Assembly (NCBI GenBank): GCA_031552405.1
Contig: JAVBMN010000018.1
Span: forward strand, 144,350 to 208,349
Direction: 5' to 3'
Origin: UBA1794 sp031552405
GTDB lineage: Bacteria > Bacteroidota > Bacteroidia > Bacteroidales > Bacteroidaceae
DNA: 64,000 nt
Shown one piece after another: positions 42,610 through 52,005 of the stretch. Position 1 is the first letter of the stretch; each line of letters begins with the position of its first letter. The notes below the pieces were generated by a model, which was not told the DNA's origin, did no database searches, and worked only from the letters and a program-made list of their open reading frames with translations. The position numbers and the translations under genes were made by a program.

Positions 42610-45600
42610 TTAAACAGTAAATAATTTTCGATTCGCTTTATCATTGACAATAAATATCACTCTGGAACCCTTGCCCAGATCCTTGAGTATTGTTTCTTTG
42701 TATTGCCTGAAATTTGAGATATAACTGTCCTTGTCAGAATCACTCAAATTATACATAGAAACCTCCACAAGCCGGAACACAAAAACTCCAACCCCACTTT
42801 GCATGTATGCAGTGGTTAATTCTATACCATCCGCCAGCTGTTTTGGACATTCCCTTCTTTCTGCTTCAATGACTGACGCAAGGCTCTCATGTCCACCTGA
42901 TGAGGGTAAAACCTGTTTTGTGACATCTGTTTTATTGCTCTGAATAACCCATTGATTATTCATGTATTTAAACGTGGCCAGCAGTGAACCATCTGTTTTG
43001 TATAATTTGAAATACTGAGCTTGCGTTCCCACATACATAGAATACACTTCTTTATACCAGGAATTATCTCCATCACAAGGTTTGTTATTTGCATTGTAAT
43101 AGGAAGTCTCTAAGAGGCGGTTAAATTCATCATACTTATTTTTTATGATTGCATGTTTTCCTTTCCTTAGGTTTCCGTCTTTATCATACAGTTTTTGTTC
43201 TATACAATTTCCCCTTTTGTCATATTGCGATACGGACTTGGCATAGCCTATTCCTTTGGGTTCAATGACCTTTTTCTGCGGATCGTAATAAGTAACCCAG
43301 ATTTCATTTCCCTTTATATCAAATTCTTTTTCGGAAATTGCCCACCCTGTATTAGGGTTAATAATCAGGTTGCCTTTTCCATCTCCAGCTGCCAGGTAAA
43401 TCATATTGCCCCATTTATCATACTTTACAAAACCTTCAGGTACCATTATTTTGGGATCAGTAGGTTTTCTTTCCGCATCAAAGAATGACTGTTTTATAAC
43501 TCTGTTCATGGAGTCAAATTTCCGGGTACTGATTGACCAACCCTCCTTGCAAACGCAAGGTCTGTTGGAGGTGTTGAAATATCGGGTTTCAATTGGATTC
43601 CCTTTAACATCATACAAATGCTGTTCAATGGCATATTTATCTGTCCCAAATGTTGTTAGCTTTCCATCTGTACCATAGTATTGGGTTTCAATAATCTGGT
43701 TTCTTTCATCATATTTCTGGGTACGTTTATGCCAGTTGTTACTGTTTATGTCAGGTTTGTTATTCTTGTCAAATACGGTCATTTCTGTTTCATTGTCAAA
43801 CTTGTCATATTTGTATCTGCAGATTAGCCTGCCCGGAGCATTATTCCCGTTTGTGTCAGTAAAAATCTTTTCCAGTACATTTCCTCTTTCATCATACTTG
43901 TATTTCTCACTAGCATATCCTTCTTTGGTAATTATAGGTTTACCTGCTACATCATAGTATGTGCATTCCGTTTTATTTCCTCTGTCATCATACTTTGCAA
44001 TCCATTTTGCATATCCTCCGTTAACCAGACAAGGCTTATTTTGTATATTAAAAAATGAACGTTCTGTCTCGTTCCCATTTTCATCATATACTGAGCGCCA
44101 TCCGGCAACTCCTTCATTTGAAAGCTGTAATTTTTCTCCTGTTGCATCGTAAAAGGATAATTTGGTTCTATTTCCTCTTTTATCATACTCAGCAGTCCAG
44201 ATGGCTACTCCGTCATTGTCTTTGCAGGGCTTCATATCAGTGCCCAGATTGGTTATTTTGGATACTTTTCCCAGTTCAGTATATTCAACCTGGTATCCGG
44301 CTGTGGCATCTTTCTTTATGCAGGGCTTCTTATCAGGCCCGTAGGCAATGAATTTTACGATATTTCCTAATGAATCATATTGTGCCTTATATCCCGCATA
44401 TCCCTCAGTGGTTTCCACAAGTTTATTTTTCTCATCAAAAGTCCACGATTCAAGCTGATTCCCTTTTTCGTCATTCAAAAACGTTTGAACAGCGTATCCG
44501 TTTGATGCTGTACAAATAGTTCCGTTGGGATCCAGATAGGTTTGCTTACTGAAGAAACCATTCTTGTCACATTCCGTACGATACCCTGCAAATCCTGCAT
44601 TTTGTACGAAACAAGGTTTTTTGTCAAGTCCCAGAAACATACGCTGGGTAATGAATCCTTTATTGTCATAAGTGTATGCCACACCGGATATATGATGTTT
44701 TTTGGGGAGCATCAATTCACCGTTCGACTCACAATGAAGGGCCAGTATCACATTGCCATATTTATCATACTCCAGTGTGTATACCGCAATACCATCGGCA
44801 TCGTCATAGCTTGCTTTCTGGTCTATAGTGAGATATTCTGAGCGTACCCAGTTGTCCTCTTTGTCATAGTAGAACTTTTTGATCCCCATTCCCCATTTCG
44901 TTGCTTTGGGGGTTCCGTCACTTCCTAAATAATGTTCCTCCAGGACTCTTCCTTTATCGTCCCGGACATAGCTCCGGCCAAATATTCCATGCTTATCACC
45001 TACTAACACGTTTTGAAAACCTGCATATTGAACCTTCGAAACATAACCATTCTTGTCGTATTCAAGCAACCATCTTGATATCTTACCTTTTTCATCCGTA
45101 TTTTCATCAAAGGACTTCACATATCCGACAGTTTGTGCGGATAAGGTCTTTTCGGTGCTGTATTGGTCATCGTACTGAAAAATAGCGGTGGTAAGCTTTT
45201 CGTTATACGACTTTTTATAAAGTACCTTTCCGTTATGATCCAGAATTCTGGCATAGCTGATCTTTCCATTATCGCCGTAGAACAATAACATATCCAACGG
45301 ACGTTCATACCTTTCGCTTTCGCCGTCAGAGATGATCTTGTCAAGGCTGTTCACATGTGATACCCGTTGCAGCTTATATTTTTTGTATTCAAATTTATAA
45401 TGCCTGTTAGAATGACTCACATCGCCTCCGCTCAGTTTACCGATTCCCTGCGGTATTCCCCACTGTTCTACGTAGTCTTTATAGTAATATGTTTTCGTCC
45501 TGTTGTAATCCCAGAGACCAGCTCCAATACCCAATAGAATAAAGACCAGAGCCGCTGAGATAATCTTGATCTTCTTTGAGGTTGGTTCTGGTTTCAGAGC

Positions 45601-46419
45601 CTTCTTCATTGCGCGGCTAAACTCCGTACAGCTTTGATACCGGTTCTTTTTATCCTTTTCTACAGCCTTATCCACGATCCGCTGCAACTTTTCAGAAACA
45701 TATGCATAGTACTCCTTCATCCTAGGGAGAGGCTCTTTCAGTACTTTTTCTTTGATAATAACTTCTGAAAGGGTAGTGGCATCATAAGGGGTTCTGCCGG
45801 TAAGCATTTGGTGTAGTAGTACTCCCAAAGAATAGATGTCTGAACGCTGGTCAATATCTTCCCCGTTTACTTGTTCCGGACTCATGTAGGATGGCGTACC
45901 TACAATCCATGATTTGTCTTCATTGATGGATGTGGTAAATCCGGCAATACCAAAATCCAAGATTTTCACCACAAATTCACCTTCATCACCTGCAGTCAGA
46001 ATGATGTTTGCAGGTTTTATATCCCTGTGTACAATCCCTCTTTTATGGGCATAAGAGAATGCATTTAATATTTGATCAAACAGTTCATAGACACGTTCTT
46101 CTACAATGAGGCCGTTCTTTTTCGTAATGAAGTCTTCAAGGCTTACCCCGTCCACATACTCCATAATCAGAAATATTCCGTCTTCATTCTCCACAAAGTT
46201 CAGAAATTTCACAATGTTTGGATGGTCTAACTGGCACAATAAATTAGCTTCATTTTTAAACCAGTTCTTCACTATAGTGCTATCAGACAGGTTTTTGTTT
46301 AATACTTTGATAGCTACTTTATGATCAATATTGATGTTGGTTGCATAATATACGCTACCCATACCTCCGGTACCGAGAAGCTTCTCAATACGATAATTTA
46401 ACACATTTGAACCAATCAT
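42610..46419 (-). CDS. Transmembrane Ser/Thr kinase with long YD-like repeat ectodomain
   Basis: 1269 residues. Kinase domain at 9-275: glycine loop GTGGMGS, Lys38 in VAIK, HRDIKPAN with Asp133, DFG at 155-157, and GTPSYMSPEQ. One membrane helix (about 286-306) is followed by a periplasmic region (about 335-1150) built from roughly twenty units of about 40-48 residues, each with Y(D).(R/K)GN..E..(Y/F)(Y/F)D..(G/N)KP and an intervening GYA..... strand, similar to YD repeats of RHS proteins. A final ~90-residue domain (ECPKQLADGIELTTAYMQSG ...) ends the protein. It is probably a receptor kinase whose repeat array senses an envelope ligand. Confidence 0.9.
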   Translation of the reverse strand: MIGSNVLNYRIEKLLGTGGMGSVYYATNINIDHKVAIKVLNKNLSDSTIVKNWFKNEANLLCQLDHPNIVKFLNFVENEDGIFLIMEYVDGVSLEDFITKKNGLIVEERVYELFDQILNAFSYAHKRGIVHRDIKPANIILTAGDEGEFVVKILDFGIAGFTTSINEDKSWIVGTPSYMSPEQVNGEDIDQRSDIYSLGVLLHQMLTGRTPYDATTLSEVIIKEKVLKEPLPRMKEYYAYVSEKLQRIVDKAVEKDKKNRYQSCTEFSRAMKKALKPEPTSKKIKIISAALVFILLGIGAGLWDYNRTKTYYYKDYVEQWGIPQGIGKLSGGDVSHSNRHYKFEYKKYKLQRVSHVNSLDKIISDGESERYERPLDMLLFYGDNGKISYARILDHNGKVLYKKSYNEKLTTAIFQYDDQYSTEKTLSAQTVGYVKSFDENTDEKGKISRWLLEYDKNGYVSKVQYAGFQNVLVGDKHGIFGRSYVRDDKGRVLEEHYLGSDGTPKATKWGMGIKKFYYDKEDNWVRSEYLTIDQKASYDDADGIAVYTLEYDKYGNVILALHCESNGELMLPKKHHISGVAYTYDNKGFITQRMFLGLDKKPCFVQNAGFAGYRTECDKNGFFSKQTYLDPNGTICTASNGYAVQTFLNDEKGNQLESWTFDEKNKLVETTEGYAGYKAQYDSLGNIVKFIAYGPDKKPCIKKDATAGYQVEYTELGKVSKITNLGTDMKPCKDNDGVAIWTAEYDKRGNRTKLSFYDATGEKLQLSNEGVAGWRSVYDENGNETERSFFNIQNKPCLVNGGYAKWIAKYDDRGNKTECTYYDVAGKPIITKEGYASEKYKYDERGNVLEKIFTDTNGNNAPGRLICRYKYDKFDNETEMTVFDKNNKPDINSNNWHKRTQKYDERNQIIETQYYGTDGKLTTFGTDKYAIEQHLYDVKGNPIETRYFNTSNRPCVCKEGWSISTRKFDSMNRVIKQSFFDAERKPTDPKIMVPEGFVKYDKWGNMIYLAAGDGKGNLIINPNTGWAISEKEFDIKGNEIWVTYYDPQKKVIEPKGIGYAKSVSQYDKRGNCIEQKLYDKDGNLRKGKHAIIKNKYDEFNRLLETSYYNANNKPCDGDNSWYKEVYSMYVGTQAQYFKLYKTDGSLLATFKYMNNQWVIQSNKTDVTKQVLPSSGGHESLASVIEAERRECPKQLADGIELTTAYMQSGVGVFVFRLVEVSMYNLSDSDKDSYISNFRQYKETILKDLGKGSRVIFIVNDKANRKLFTV

Positions 46420-46492
46420 ACTATGATTTTTTTGATTGTTACTATTTTACGTGGAATTTATATTACATAGTAGGCGTTTCAGTCTTCCAAGG

Positions 46493-47035
46493 TTACAATA
46501 ACGAAAGAAGACCAATACCAAAACTTACGAATGCGATAATACCTGCCCATTTTGCTCTGTTAGGTGTGTTTTCTTTCCAGGCAAAGTACATAATCCACCC
46601 CGCCAGAGGGATTAGGAAGGCTAATATACCCCAACCAACCCCCAACTCATCCTTTTTGTATGCCTGGGAGTGATAATATTGGCTGGGAGTGTTAGCGGAA
46701 ACGGCATTTGGATAAACCGAATAAGGGGTATGAGGGTGGTTTTCTCCTGCCACAGTTTTTAAACTGTCAACCCTATGCCCTCTGGCCGGGAGCATTGCAT
46801 ATACTTGTTCCCAGGGCAATGGAACTTTATTGGCCAGTAGCACGGTGGTTCCGGGTGCAAGCACTATTTTTTCTTGAATAACAATTCGTCCGCCAATATT
46901 TGACCCGTTTTTACTCACATCCTGATAGATGTACTGTCCGTTGTTCTGTGTAATCACAGCATGTACCCGGCTGATTTTATTGTAATTCAACACAATATCA
47001 CATTCACTGCTTCGGCCAATTTTTATAGTTCTCAT
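46493..47035 (-). CDS. FHA-domain membrane protein
   Basis: 180 residues. FHA domain at 1-75 (KIGRSSECDIVLNYNKISRV, phosphothreonine-binding Arg8 and SRVHA, SKNGSNIGG), a Pro/Ser/Tyr-rich linker and two C-terminal helices (about 131-150 and 162-180) with LIPLAGWIMYFAWKE between them. The two-helix tail matches that of the kinase gene before it (LFPIVGWVMYYQWKE). Its ATG overlaps the kinase stop by four bases. The FHA domain should bind phosphorylated kinase or a substrate at the inner face of the membrane. Confidence 0.88.
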   Translation of the reverse strand: MRTIKIGRSSECDIVLNYNKISRVHAVITQNNGQYIYQDVSKNGSNIGGRIVIQEKIVLAPGTTVLLANKVPLPWEQVYAMLPARGHRVDSLKTVAGENHPHTPYSVYPNAVSANTPSQYYHSQAYKKDELGVGWGILAFLIPLAGWIMYFAWKENTPNRAKWAGIIAFVSFGIGLLSLL

Positions 47036-48408
47036 AATGCATTTGTTATTAAATTTAAGATTATTCCCACAATGAACCCAATCCAGGATATATTACAAAT
47101 TTTCCTGGCTTTTTTATTGTTCTTTTCTTTCCATTGGTAGTACATTACCCAGCCTACGATGGGAAATAGAAAGGATAGGAGTATCCAGCCTATTGACAAT
47201 GAGGAGTCTTCTGTTATGATGGGGGCTGGGTCAGGTAGGGGAGGATCGGATTTTTTAAACTCATAATCTCCATATTTTTTGGCAAATGTGGAGACTACAT
47301 CATTCCAGTTTAACTGATATTCTGAGCTGCATGCCAGTAATATCCTGGGGGATGCCGCGGAAGGTGTAGCCGGGGTACCATACTCATTTACCATTATTCT
47401 GCTTTGATGGATCCGCTCTCCATTGATCAATGTTCCATTGGTACTCCTGTCTATGAAAACAAACCGGGTTGATCCGGTTAATATATCACGTTCAATGTCT
47501 GCATGGTGGGAACTGACTTTTTTATGTGGGTCATAGATTCTGATATCACAATCACCCCTTCCAATGGAAATGCTTTGGTTACTGTCATGATTACTGGAAA
47601 TTGTTCCTGAGACCCTTGTTAACTTCATTTCAAACTCGTTGCAAGATTGAAATCTCTTTTTCATGTTTTTATTCGTAGCCTGCTCCAATACGGACATAAT
47701 GAAGCTGGAAAGATTGGGATTAATCAGGTTTGCTTTTGGGAATTCATTCATAATGATTGACATTCTTGTGGCATGGTCACTCTGTTGTCTGGCCACCGCA
47801 TGTTCTCCCGTCAGCATGTAGTACAGCACACAACCTAATGAATAAATGTCTGACAAGTGGTTGATGGTCAACCCCTCTGCCTGCTCAGGACTCATGTATC
47901 CGCTAGTCCCGATGCTAAGCTCACCGACGGTCAATCCCTTTCGGCTTAAATCTTTTGCAATGCCAAAATCAAGAAGGCAAATCCTGCCGTCATTCCGTAT
48001 CATTATATTGCTCGGTTTGATATCCCGGTGAACAACCCCTTCTTTATGGGCATATTGAAGTGCATCCAATACTTTTACAAGAATTGAAACGGCGTTTTCT
48101 TCGCTTAGGCGGCCATTTAACCGGATATGCTTTTCAAGAGTGACTCCCTCAATACATTCCATTACGAGATACATGTTTTCATTTTGCATGAATGAGGCAT
48201 ACATCTTGACAATAAACGGGTGGTCAAACCGGCTCATCAACCTGATCTCTTCCTGGAATCTCATCCTCAGGGAAGCATCAGTAACCAGCTCGGCACGCAT
48301 TTCCTTAATGGCCACTTTATTCCCCTGAGGGTCATACCCCAGGTAGACATTACCCATTCCTCCACTGCCGATGGGTTCATCTTGCACGTTATAGATTGAT
48401 ATTTTCAT
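47032..48408 (-). CDS. Ser/Thr kinase with FHA domain and two C-terminal membrane helices
   Basis: 458 residues. Kinase domain about 7-262: GSGGMGN, Lys35 in VAIKEM, VVHRDIKPSN (Asp129), DFG 147-149, GTSGYMSPEQ. FHA domain about 279-345 (ISIGRGDCDIRIYDPHKKVS, SSHHADI, DRSTNGTLING). Two membrane helices near the C-terminus (404-424, 437-455). The FHA domain allows binding to its own or a partner's phosphothreonine. It shares its last bases with the FHA protein downstream. Confidence 0.93.
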   Translation of the reverse strand: MKISIYNVQDEPIGSGGMGNVYLGYDPQGNKVAIKEMRAELVTDASLRMRFQEEIRLMSRFDHPFIVKMYASFMQNENMYLVMECIEGVTLEKHIRLNGRLSEENAVSILVKVLDALQYAHKEGVVHRDIKPSNIMIRNDGRICLLDFGIAKDLSRKGLTVGELSIGTSGYMSPEQAEGLTINHLSDIYSLGCVLYYMLTGEHAVARQQSDHATRMSIIMNEFPKANLINPNLSSFIMSVLEQATNKNMKKRFQSCNEFEMKLTRVSGTISSNHDSNQSISIGRGDCDIRIYDPHKKVSSHHADIERDILTGSTRFVFIDRSTNGTLINGERIHQSRIMVNEYGTPATPSAASPRILLACSSEYQLNWNDVVSTFAKKYGDYEFKKSDPPLPDPAPIITEDSSLSIGWILLSFLFPIVGWVMYYQWKEKNNKKARKICNISWIGFIVGIILNLITNAL

Positions 48409-48492
48409 ATTCAGGTCATTGTAATTAGGTGTACCGGATCAATTCTTTTTTTTGCATCGGCTAATTATGATATGGTACTATTTTGTATCTGA

Positions 48493-49863
48493 CTATCCTC
48501 CTTGGCTTTCTTTCTGAGGATTTCCTTTACTTCGGTTTTCAGATGATGATGCTTTTGCACCTGAGTTGAGGGGAGTAGTGAGTGGGGGGATGTTATTGCC
48601 TTCTTTTTCTTTTTTTGTATTGATAGTATTTGGCTTCACATTTTGTTCTGGTTTTCTGTCAATATCAAAAGTCACGGCAAAAGTCACAATAAAACGAATG
48701 GAGTCAGTTTCAATACGAACCTGTATCTGATTATGGTTGATTTTTTTGTTGTTACCCCATTTAAATATCAAGAAATTCTCATCAGTAACATCAGTTACTG
48801 AAATAAATTTTCCATTCCCATCCTCAATGAATATACTATCTTTTATTATGATGTATTTCTTATCAATTGTAGTTGGAATACGTTTTGTCTCCTGATTCAT
48901 CTCAAACGGAATCGTGTCTCCGGACAGTTTCTCTTCAGTTTTAGCCTTAAATTGCTTTTCGGGCTGGGTAGTCTTTTTATCTGCTTGGGTAATTAGGGGG
49001 ACTAGATATTTATATACGCCGAATGCCGCCAGTGCAATCATTAGGGTAATGCCAAAATAGAGAAAGGCGGATTTCTTTCTTTTAGGAGCCTCTGCCTGTA
49101 TATCAGAGGTGCCTAAGGCAAATTCTACGAGCTGTACTGTGATATTATCCACTCCTCCTGCTTCGTTCGCCAGATCAATCAGCTCTTTTGCACGATGATT
49201 TAGAGATACCGTACGGTTGCTGATCACCTTTTCTATCTTCTTGTCGTCCACCATGCCGGTCAGCCCGTCCGAACAAAGCAGGAAGCAGGTTCCCGCTTCC
49301 GGTTCAATAGGGTTTCTTGAGATGGTAGGGGGCTTCATATTAGAAATTCCCAATGCATTGGTAATTTCATTCTTCCGGGGATGGTGTTCAGCCTCTTCTT
49401 TGGATATTTGCCGGGCATCCACCAGCATCTGTACAAATGAATGATCTTTGCTGAGTTGCCGTATGGTCCTGCTTGAGATTACGTAAATGCGGCTGTCGCC
49501 TACATGCCCGTAATATACTTTGCCGTCCCTGATAAGCAACATCACGCAGGTGGACCCCATGCCTTTAAGTTCCGGTTGCGCAAGCGTTTTATTGATAATT
49601 GCCTGATTGGCGTAAGTGATAGAGCTGCTTATTGCCTCATTGGGATCGTCAAAAAGATTGTTTGTCAGAAACTCCTGAATGGCCTGAATGGCTGTCTGAG
49701 AGGCAACCTGTCCTCCCACGTGTCCTCCCATGCCGTCACACACCAACCCAATCCTCCCATTGGGTGAGTCAAACCATATACCCTTGTCTTCATTCGCTTT
49801 CCTGACTTGGCCTACATCAGAAGCCCCTCCAATCAGGCAGTAGTCATACGCAGAAGTGATCAT
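48493..49863 (-). CDS. PP2C-family Ser/Thr phosphatase, membrane-anchored
   Basis: 456 residues. PP2C motifs: RKANEDKG, CDGMGGHVGG (metal-binding Asp43), GMGSTCVML, GHVGDSRIYV, LLCSDGLTGMV and GGVDNITVQ. One membrane helix at about 265-285, then an extracytoplasmic tail of ~170 residues rich in Lys/Asn/Ser with a small beta domain (KKYIIIKDSIFIEDGNGKFI). It should reverse phosphorylation by the two kinases encoded downstream. The periplasmic tail is longer than in typical bacterial PP2C enzymes and may be a sensing part. Confidence 0.93.
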   Translation of the reverse strand: MITSAYDYCLIGGASDVGQVRKANEDKGIWFDSPNGRIGLVCDGMGGHVGGQVASQTAIQAIQEFLTNNLFDDPNEAISSSITYANQAIINKTLAQPELKGMGSTCVMLLIRDGKVYYGHVGDSRIYVISSRTIRQLSKDHSFVQMLVDARQISKEEAEHHPRKNEITNALGISNMKPPTISRNPIEPEAGTCFLLCSDGLTGMVDDKKIEKVISNRTVSLNHRAKELIDLANEAGGVDNITVQLVEFALGTSDIQAEAPKRKKSAFLYFGITLMIALAAFGVYKYLVPLITQADKKTTQPEKQFKAKTEEKLSGDTIPFEMNQETKRIPTTIDKKYIIIKDSIFIEDGNGKFISVTDVTDENFLIFKWGNNKKINHNQIQVRIETDSIRFIVTFAVTFDIDRKPEQNVKPNTINTKKEKEGNNIPPLTTPLNSGAKASSSENRSKGNPQKESQGG

Positions 49864-49878
49864 AATTATCGAAAATAG

Positions 49879-50496
49879 TTAGTTAATTTGAGGTATAGCG
49901 ATAAAAATGAGTTGTGTATTTCCCACTTTGATGACATCAAAGTTGGCGAGTTCTCCTTCATCTTCCAGGGCATTGTTTAGGAAGGTTCCGTTGCTTGACT
50001 GCTCATCTTTGAATTTGAATTTGCCATCCACGCTTCTGTAGAGTATTGAGACATGTTTTCCTGAAATTTGAGGATCATTTGATACGCAGATGTCCGAGGT
50101 CAGATCCCGTCCTACATAGTTACGGCCTTCATAGATGTGAAAGCATTCACCAAGTGGAGTTGTGTCGTATGTCACTAAAAAGCCTACAAGTTTCTTCCCG
50201 TTTGCCACACTTGTATTGCTGCCGTTTGCCGGTCTGATCACTGTTCCGCCTCCGGGTATATCATTCTTTTTATGGCTGCCCATTGGGATCGTAGGGCCTG
50301 TCTGTCCTCCTGTTCTTCCCACCTGTGTTCTGCCTTCATTATTCAGCTCAGTGGCTGAAGTTCCAGAATTCTGGGACGTTTCCGTTCCTCCAATATCATT
50401 CACAAAAGTACTGTCTCCGGATGGACAAAAAGGGCAATTATCACCATAGATTGCGGAATCATACTTATGTCCTTTGTTGCATTCTTTCTTTGCCAT
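49879..50496 (-). CDS. Zinc-finger-like FHA protein, cytoplasmic
   Basis: 205 residues, no signal or helix. The N-terminus has Cys6, His10, Cys21 and Cys24 (CNKGHKYD ... GDNCPFCP), a likely zinc-binding knuckle. A Gly/Thr/Asn-rich linker with a threonine-rich piece (GGTETSQNSGTSATELN) offers possible phosphorylation sites. A C-terminal FHA domain (about 110-200: IYEGRNYVGRDLTSDICVSN, ISGKHVSI, SSNGTFLNN) follows. This resembles FHA substrates such as GarA/OdhI in layout: a Thr-containing tail plus an FHA domain, suited to be switched by the kinases. Confidence 0.88.
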   Translation of the reverse strand: MAKKECNKGHKYDSAIYGDNCPFCPSGDSTFVNDIGGTETSQNSGTSATELNNEGRTQVGRTGGQTGPTIPMGSHKKNDIPGGGTVIRPANGSNTSVANGKKLVGFLVTYDTTPLGECFHIYEGRNYVGRDLTSDICVSNDPQISGKHVSILYRSVDGKFKFKDEQSSNGTFLNNALEDEGELANFDVIKVGNTQLIFIAIPQIN

Positions 50497-50538
50497 AACT
50501 CTTATCTTTTTAAATTTGTAACCGTTTGTCTCTAATTG

Positions 50539-52005
50539 TTACTTTGCCAGCTCCACTGCATATTTGGCTTTAATTGCCATATTATAGCCTTGGGTGTGTA
50601 CAAACCCGGCATTCATCACTCCAATCAATTTGCCGTATTCATTGAATACTGGCGATCCGCTGGCCCCCTGACGAATAGATACATTATGACCAAATTCAAC
50701 ATCTCCTCTGATCTGGCTGATCTCTCCGCTTTGGTTGTTTGCTTCAATTCCTACATTGGTACTTGCCATATTTAAACCTTCGGGAAATCCTATTGAGAAA
50801 ATCTTCCGTCCTACTTTAATATCAGCGACATCAGATTCCTCAAGATTAACGATAGTATTCACACCGGCTGGAAGCGACTTTGAGTTTGTTTGAATAATTG
50901 CCAGATCAATCTCATTGTCTGAACTGACTTTCACCATAGAGCTTGGTATGAGGTCACTGATACTTGACAAGTGGGTATCATTGGGTAATATCCCCAACAG
51001 TACAAGCTGAGGTTCTACCCGGACTTCATTTACAAGGGGAAGGTATTCTATTGGACTGATTAAGCCTTTGGCTATTAATGATTTAATGTAGGACTGGATA
51101 TATCCTTTTATCGCTTCAGCGTATTGAGGTTTGTATTCCCAATAGTTAATCACATGCTTGTTTGTCATGATCTTCCCGTCATTGGAAATAAAGAATCCCG
51201 TTCCTGTGCCAAACATTGCATCTGATGGTGTATTGATCTTTTTGCATTCCGTTCCGTCAGTGATCCACATGCCGAAATCATGCGGGCCTACATCTACTTT
51301 GTAATAGAATGATGAGAAAATCAACACCTCTGTTTTGCTATAGGTGGAATAGATTTCTTCCGGAGCCCATGGCTTTTTACTCATAAAATACCAAGAACCG
51401 ATGAGCCCGATGACGATTACAGTCACAGCCACGCATGTAGCTTTCCAGCGTGAAGTCTTTTCTGTTTCAAATATTGATTCCCAGTTCAGATGATATTTGT
51501 TGGCCAATAAAACTTTATCCCCTTTGTGCAGAGTATGCATCGAGATGCGTTGACCATTCACATAGGTACCATTAGATGAAGTATTATCTACTAGGACGAT
51601 TTCCCCATTTTTTTTCTTTGCAAGAAAAGCATGAGAGCTGCTAATATCTTTCTGGGTGAAAACAATACTATTCTCAGATGATCTCCCTATTGTAACTTTT
51701 CTGGTAATTTCATTGGAGTCTAATTGTATTTCGGGCGTTATTGTTTTTTTTTGAAAACTGGGCTTATTAACCTGAGAGATCCAGTCAACTTTACTATTCC
51801 CTACTCTAATTATGTCATTAGCATATATAGAAGTTCTTACCGTTACTGCCTTCTTATTTATAAAAGTCCCATTTTTAGAATTGAGATCTTTAATGAAGGT
51901 ATGACCATCGTCTTGAATCTCAATAATCGCATGTGATGACGAAACAGTCATGTCATCTAAAACGATATCATTTGAAGAATTTCTTCCTATTTTAATTGTT
52001 TTCAT
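50539..52005 (-). CDS. Double-FHA trypsin-like protease, membrane-anchored
   Basis: 488 residues. FHA 1 at 1-75 (KIGRNSSNDIVLDDMTVSSS, SKNGTFIN), FHA 2 at 100-175 (VTIGRSSENSIVFTQKDISS, SSNGTYVNG), a membrane helix at 188-208, then an outer trypsin-like domain: His284 in TNKHVIN, Asp367 in EIDLAII and Ser449 in RQGASGSP. The insert between His and Asp is long and charged. Phospho-dependent docking on the inside may control a periplasmic protease of HtrA type. It is the first gene of the operon. Confidence 0.9.
   Translation of the reverse strand: MKTIKIGRNSSNDIVLDDMTVSSSHAIIEIQDDGHTFIKDLNSKNGTFINKKAVTVRTSIYANDIIRVGNSKVDWISQVNKPSFQKKTITPEIQLDSNEITRKVTIGRSSENSIVFTQKDISSSHAFLAKKKNGEIVLVDNTSSNGTYVNGQRISMHTLHKGDKVLLANKYHLNWESIFETEKTSRWKATCVAVTVIVIGLIGSWYFMSKKPWAPEEIYSTYSKTEVLIFSSFYYKVDVGPHDFGMWITDGTECKKINTPSDAMFGTGTGFFISNDGKIMTNKHVINYWEYKPQYAEAIKGYIQSYIKSLIAKGLISPIEYLPLVNEVRVEPQLVLLGILPNDTHLSSISDLIPSSMVKVSSDNEIDLAIIQTNSKSLPAGVNTIVNLEESDVADIKVGRKIFSIGFPEGLNMASTNVGIEANNQSGEISQIRGDVEFGHNVSIRQGASGSPVFNEYGKLIGVMNAGFVHTQGYNMAIKAKYAVELAK

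Noticed and set aside
40006..52005. Kinase-FHA operon as a regulatory part of a type VI secretion system
   Set aside because: Although PpkA/PppA/Fha-like components match by domain, no secretion gene is in the window and the FHA-protease and repeat kinase are not usual T6SS parts.
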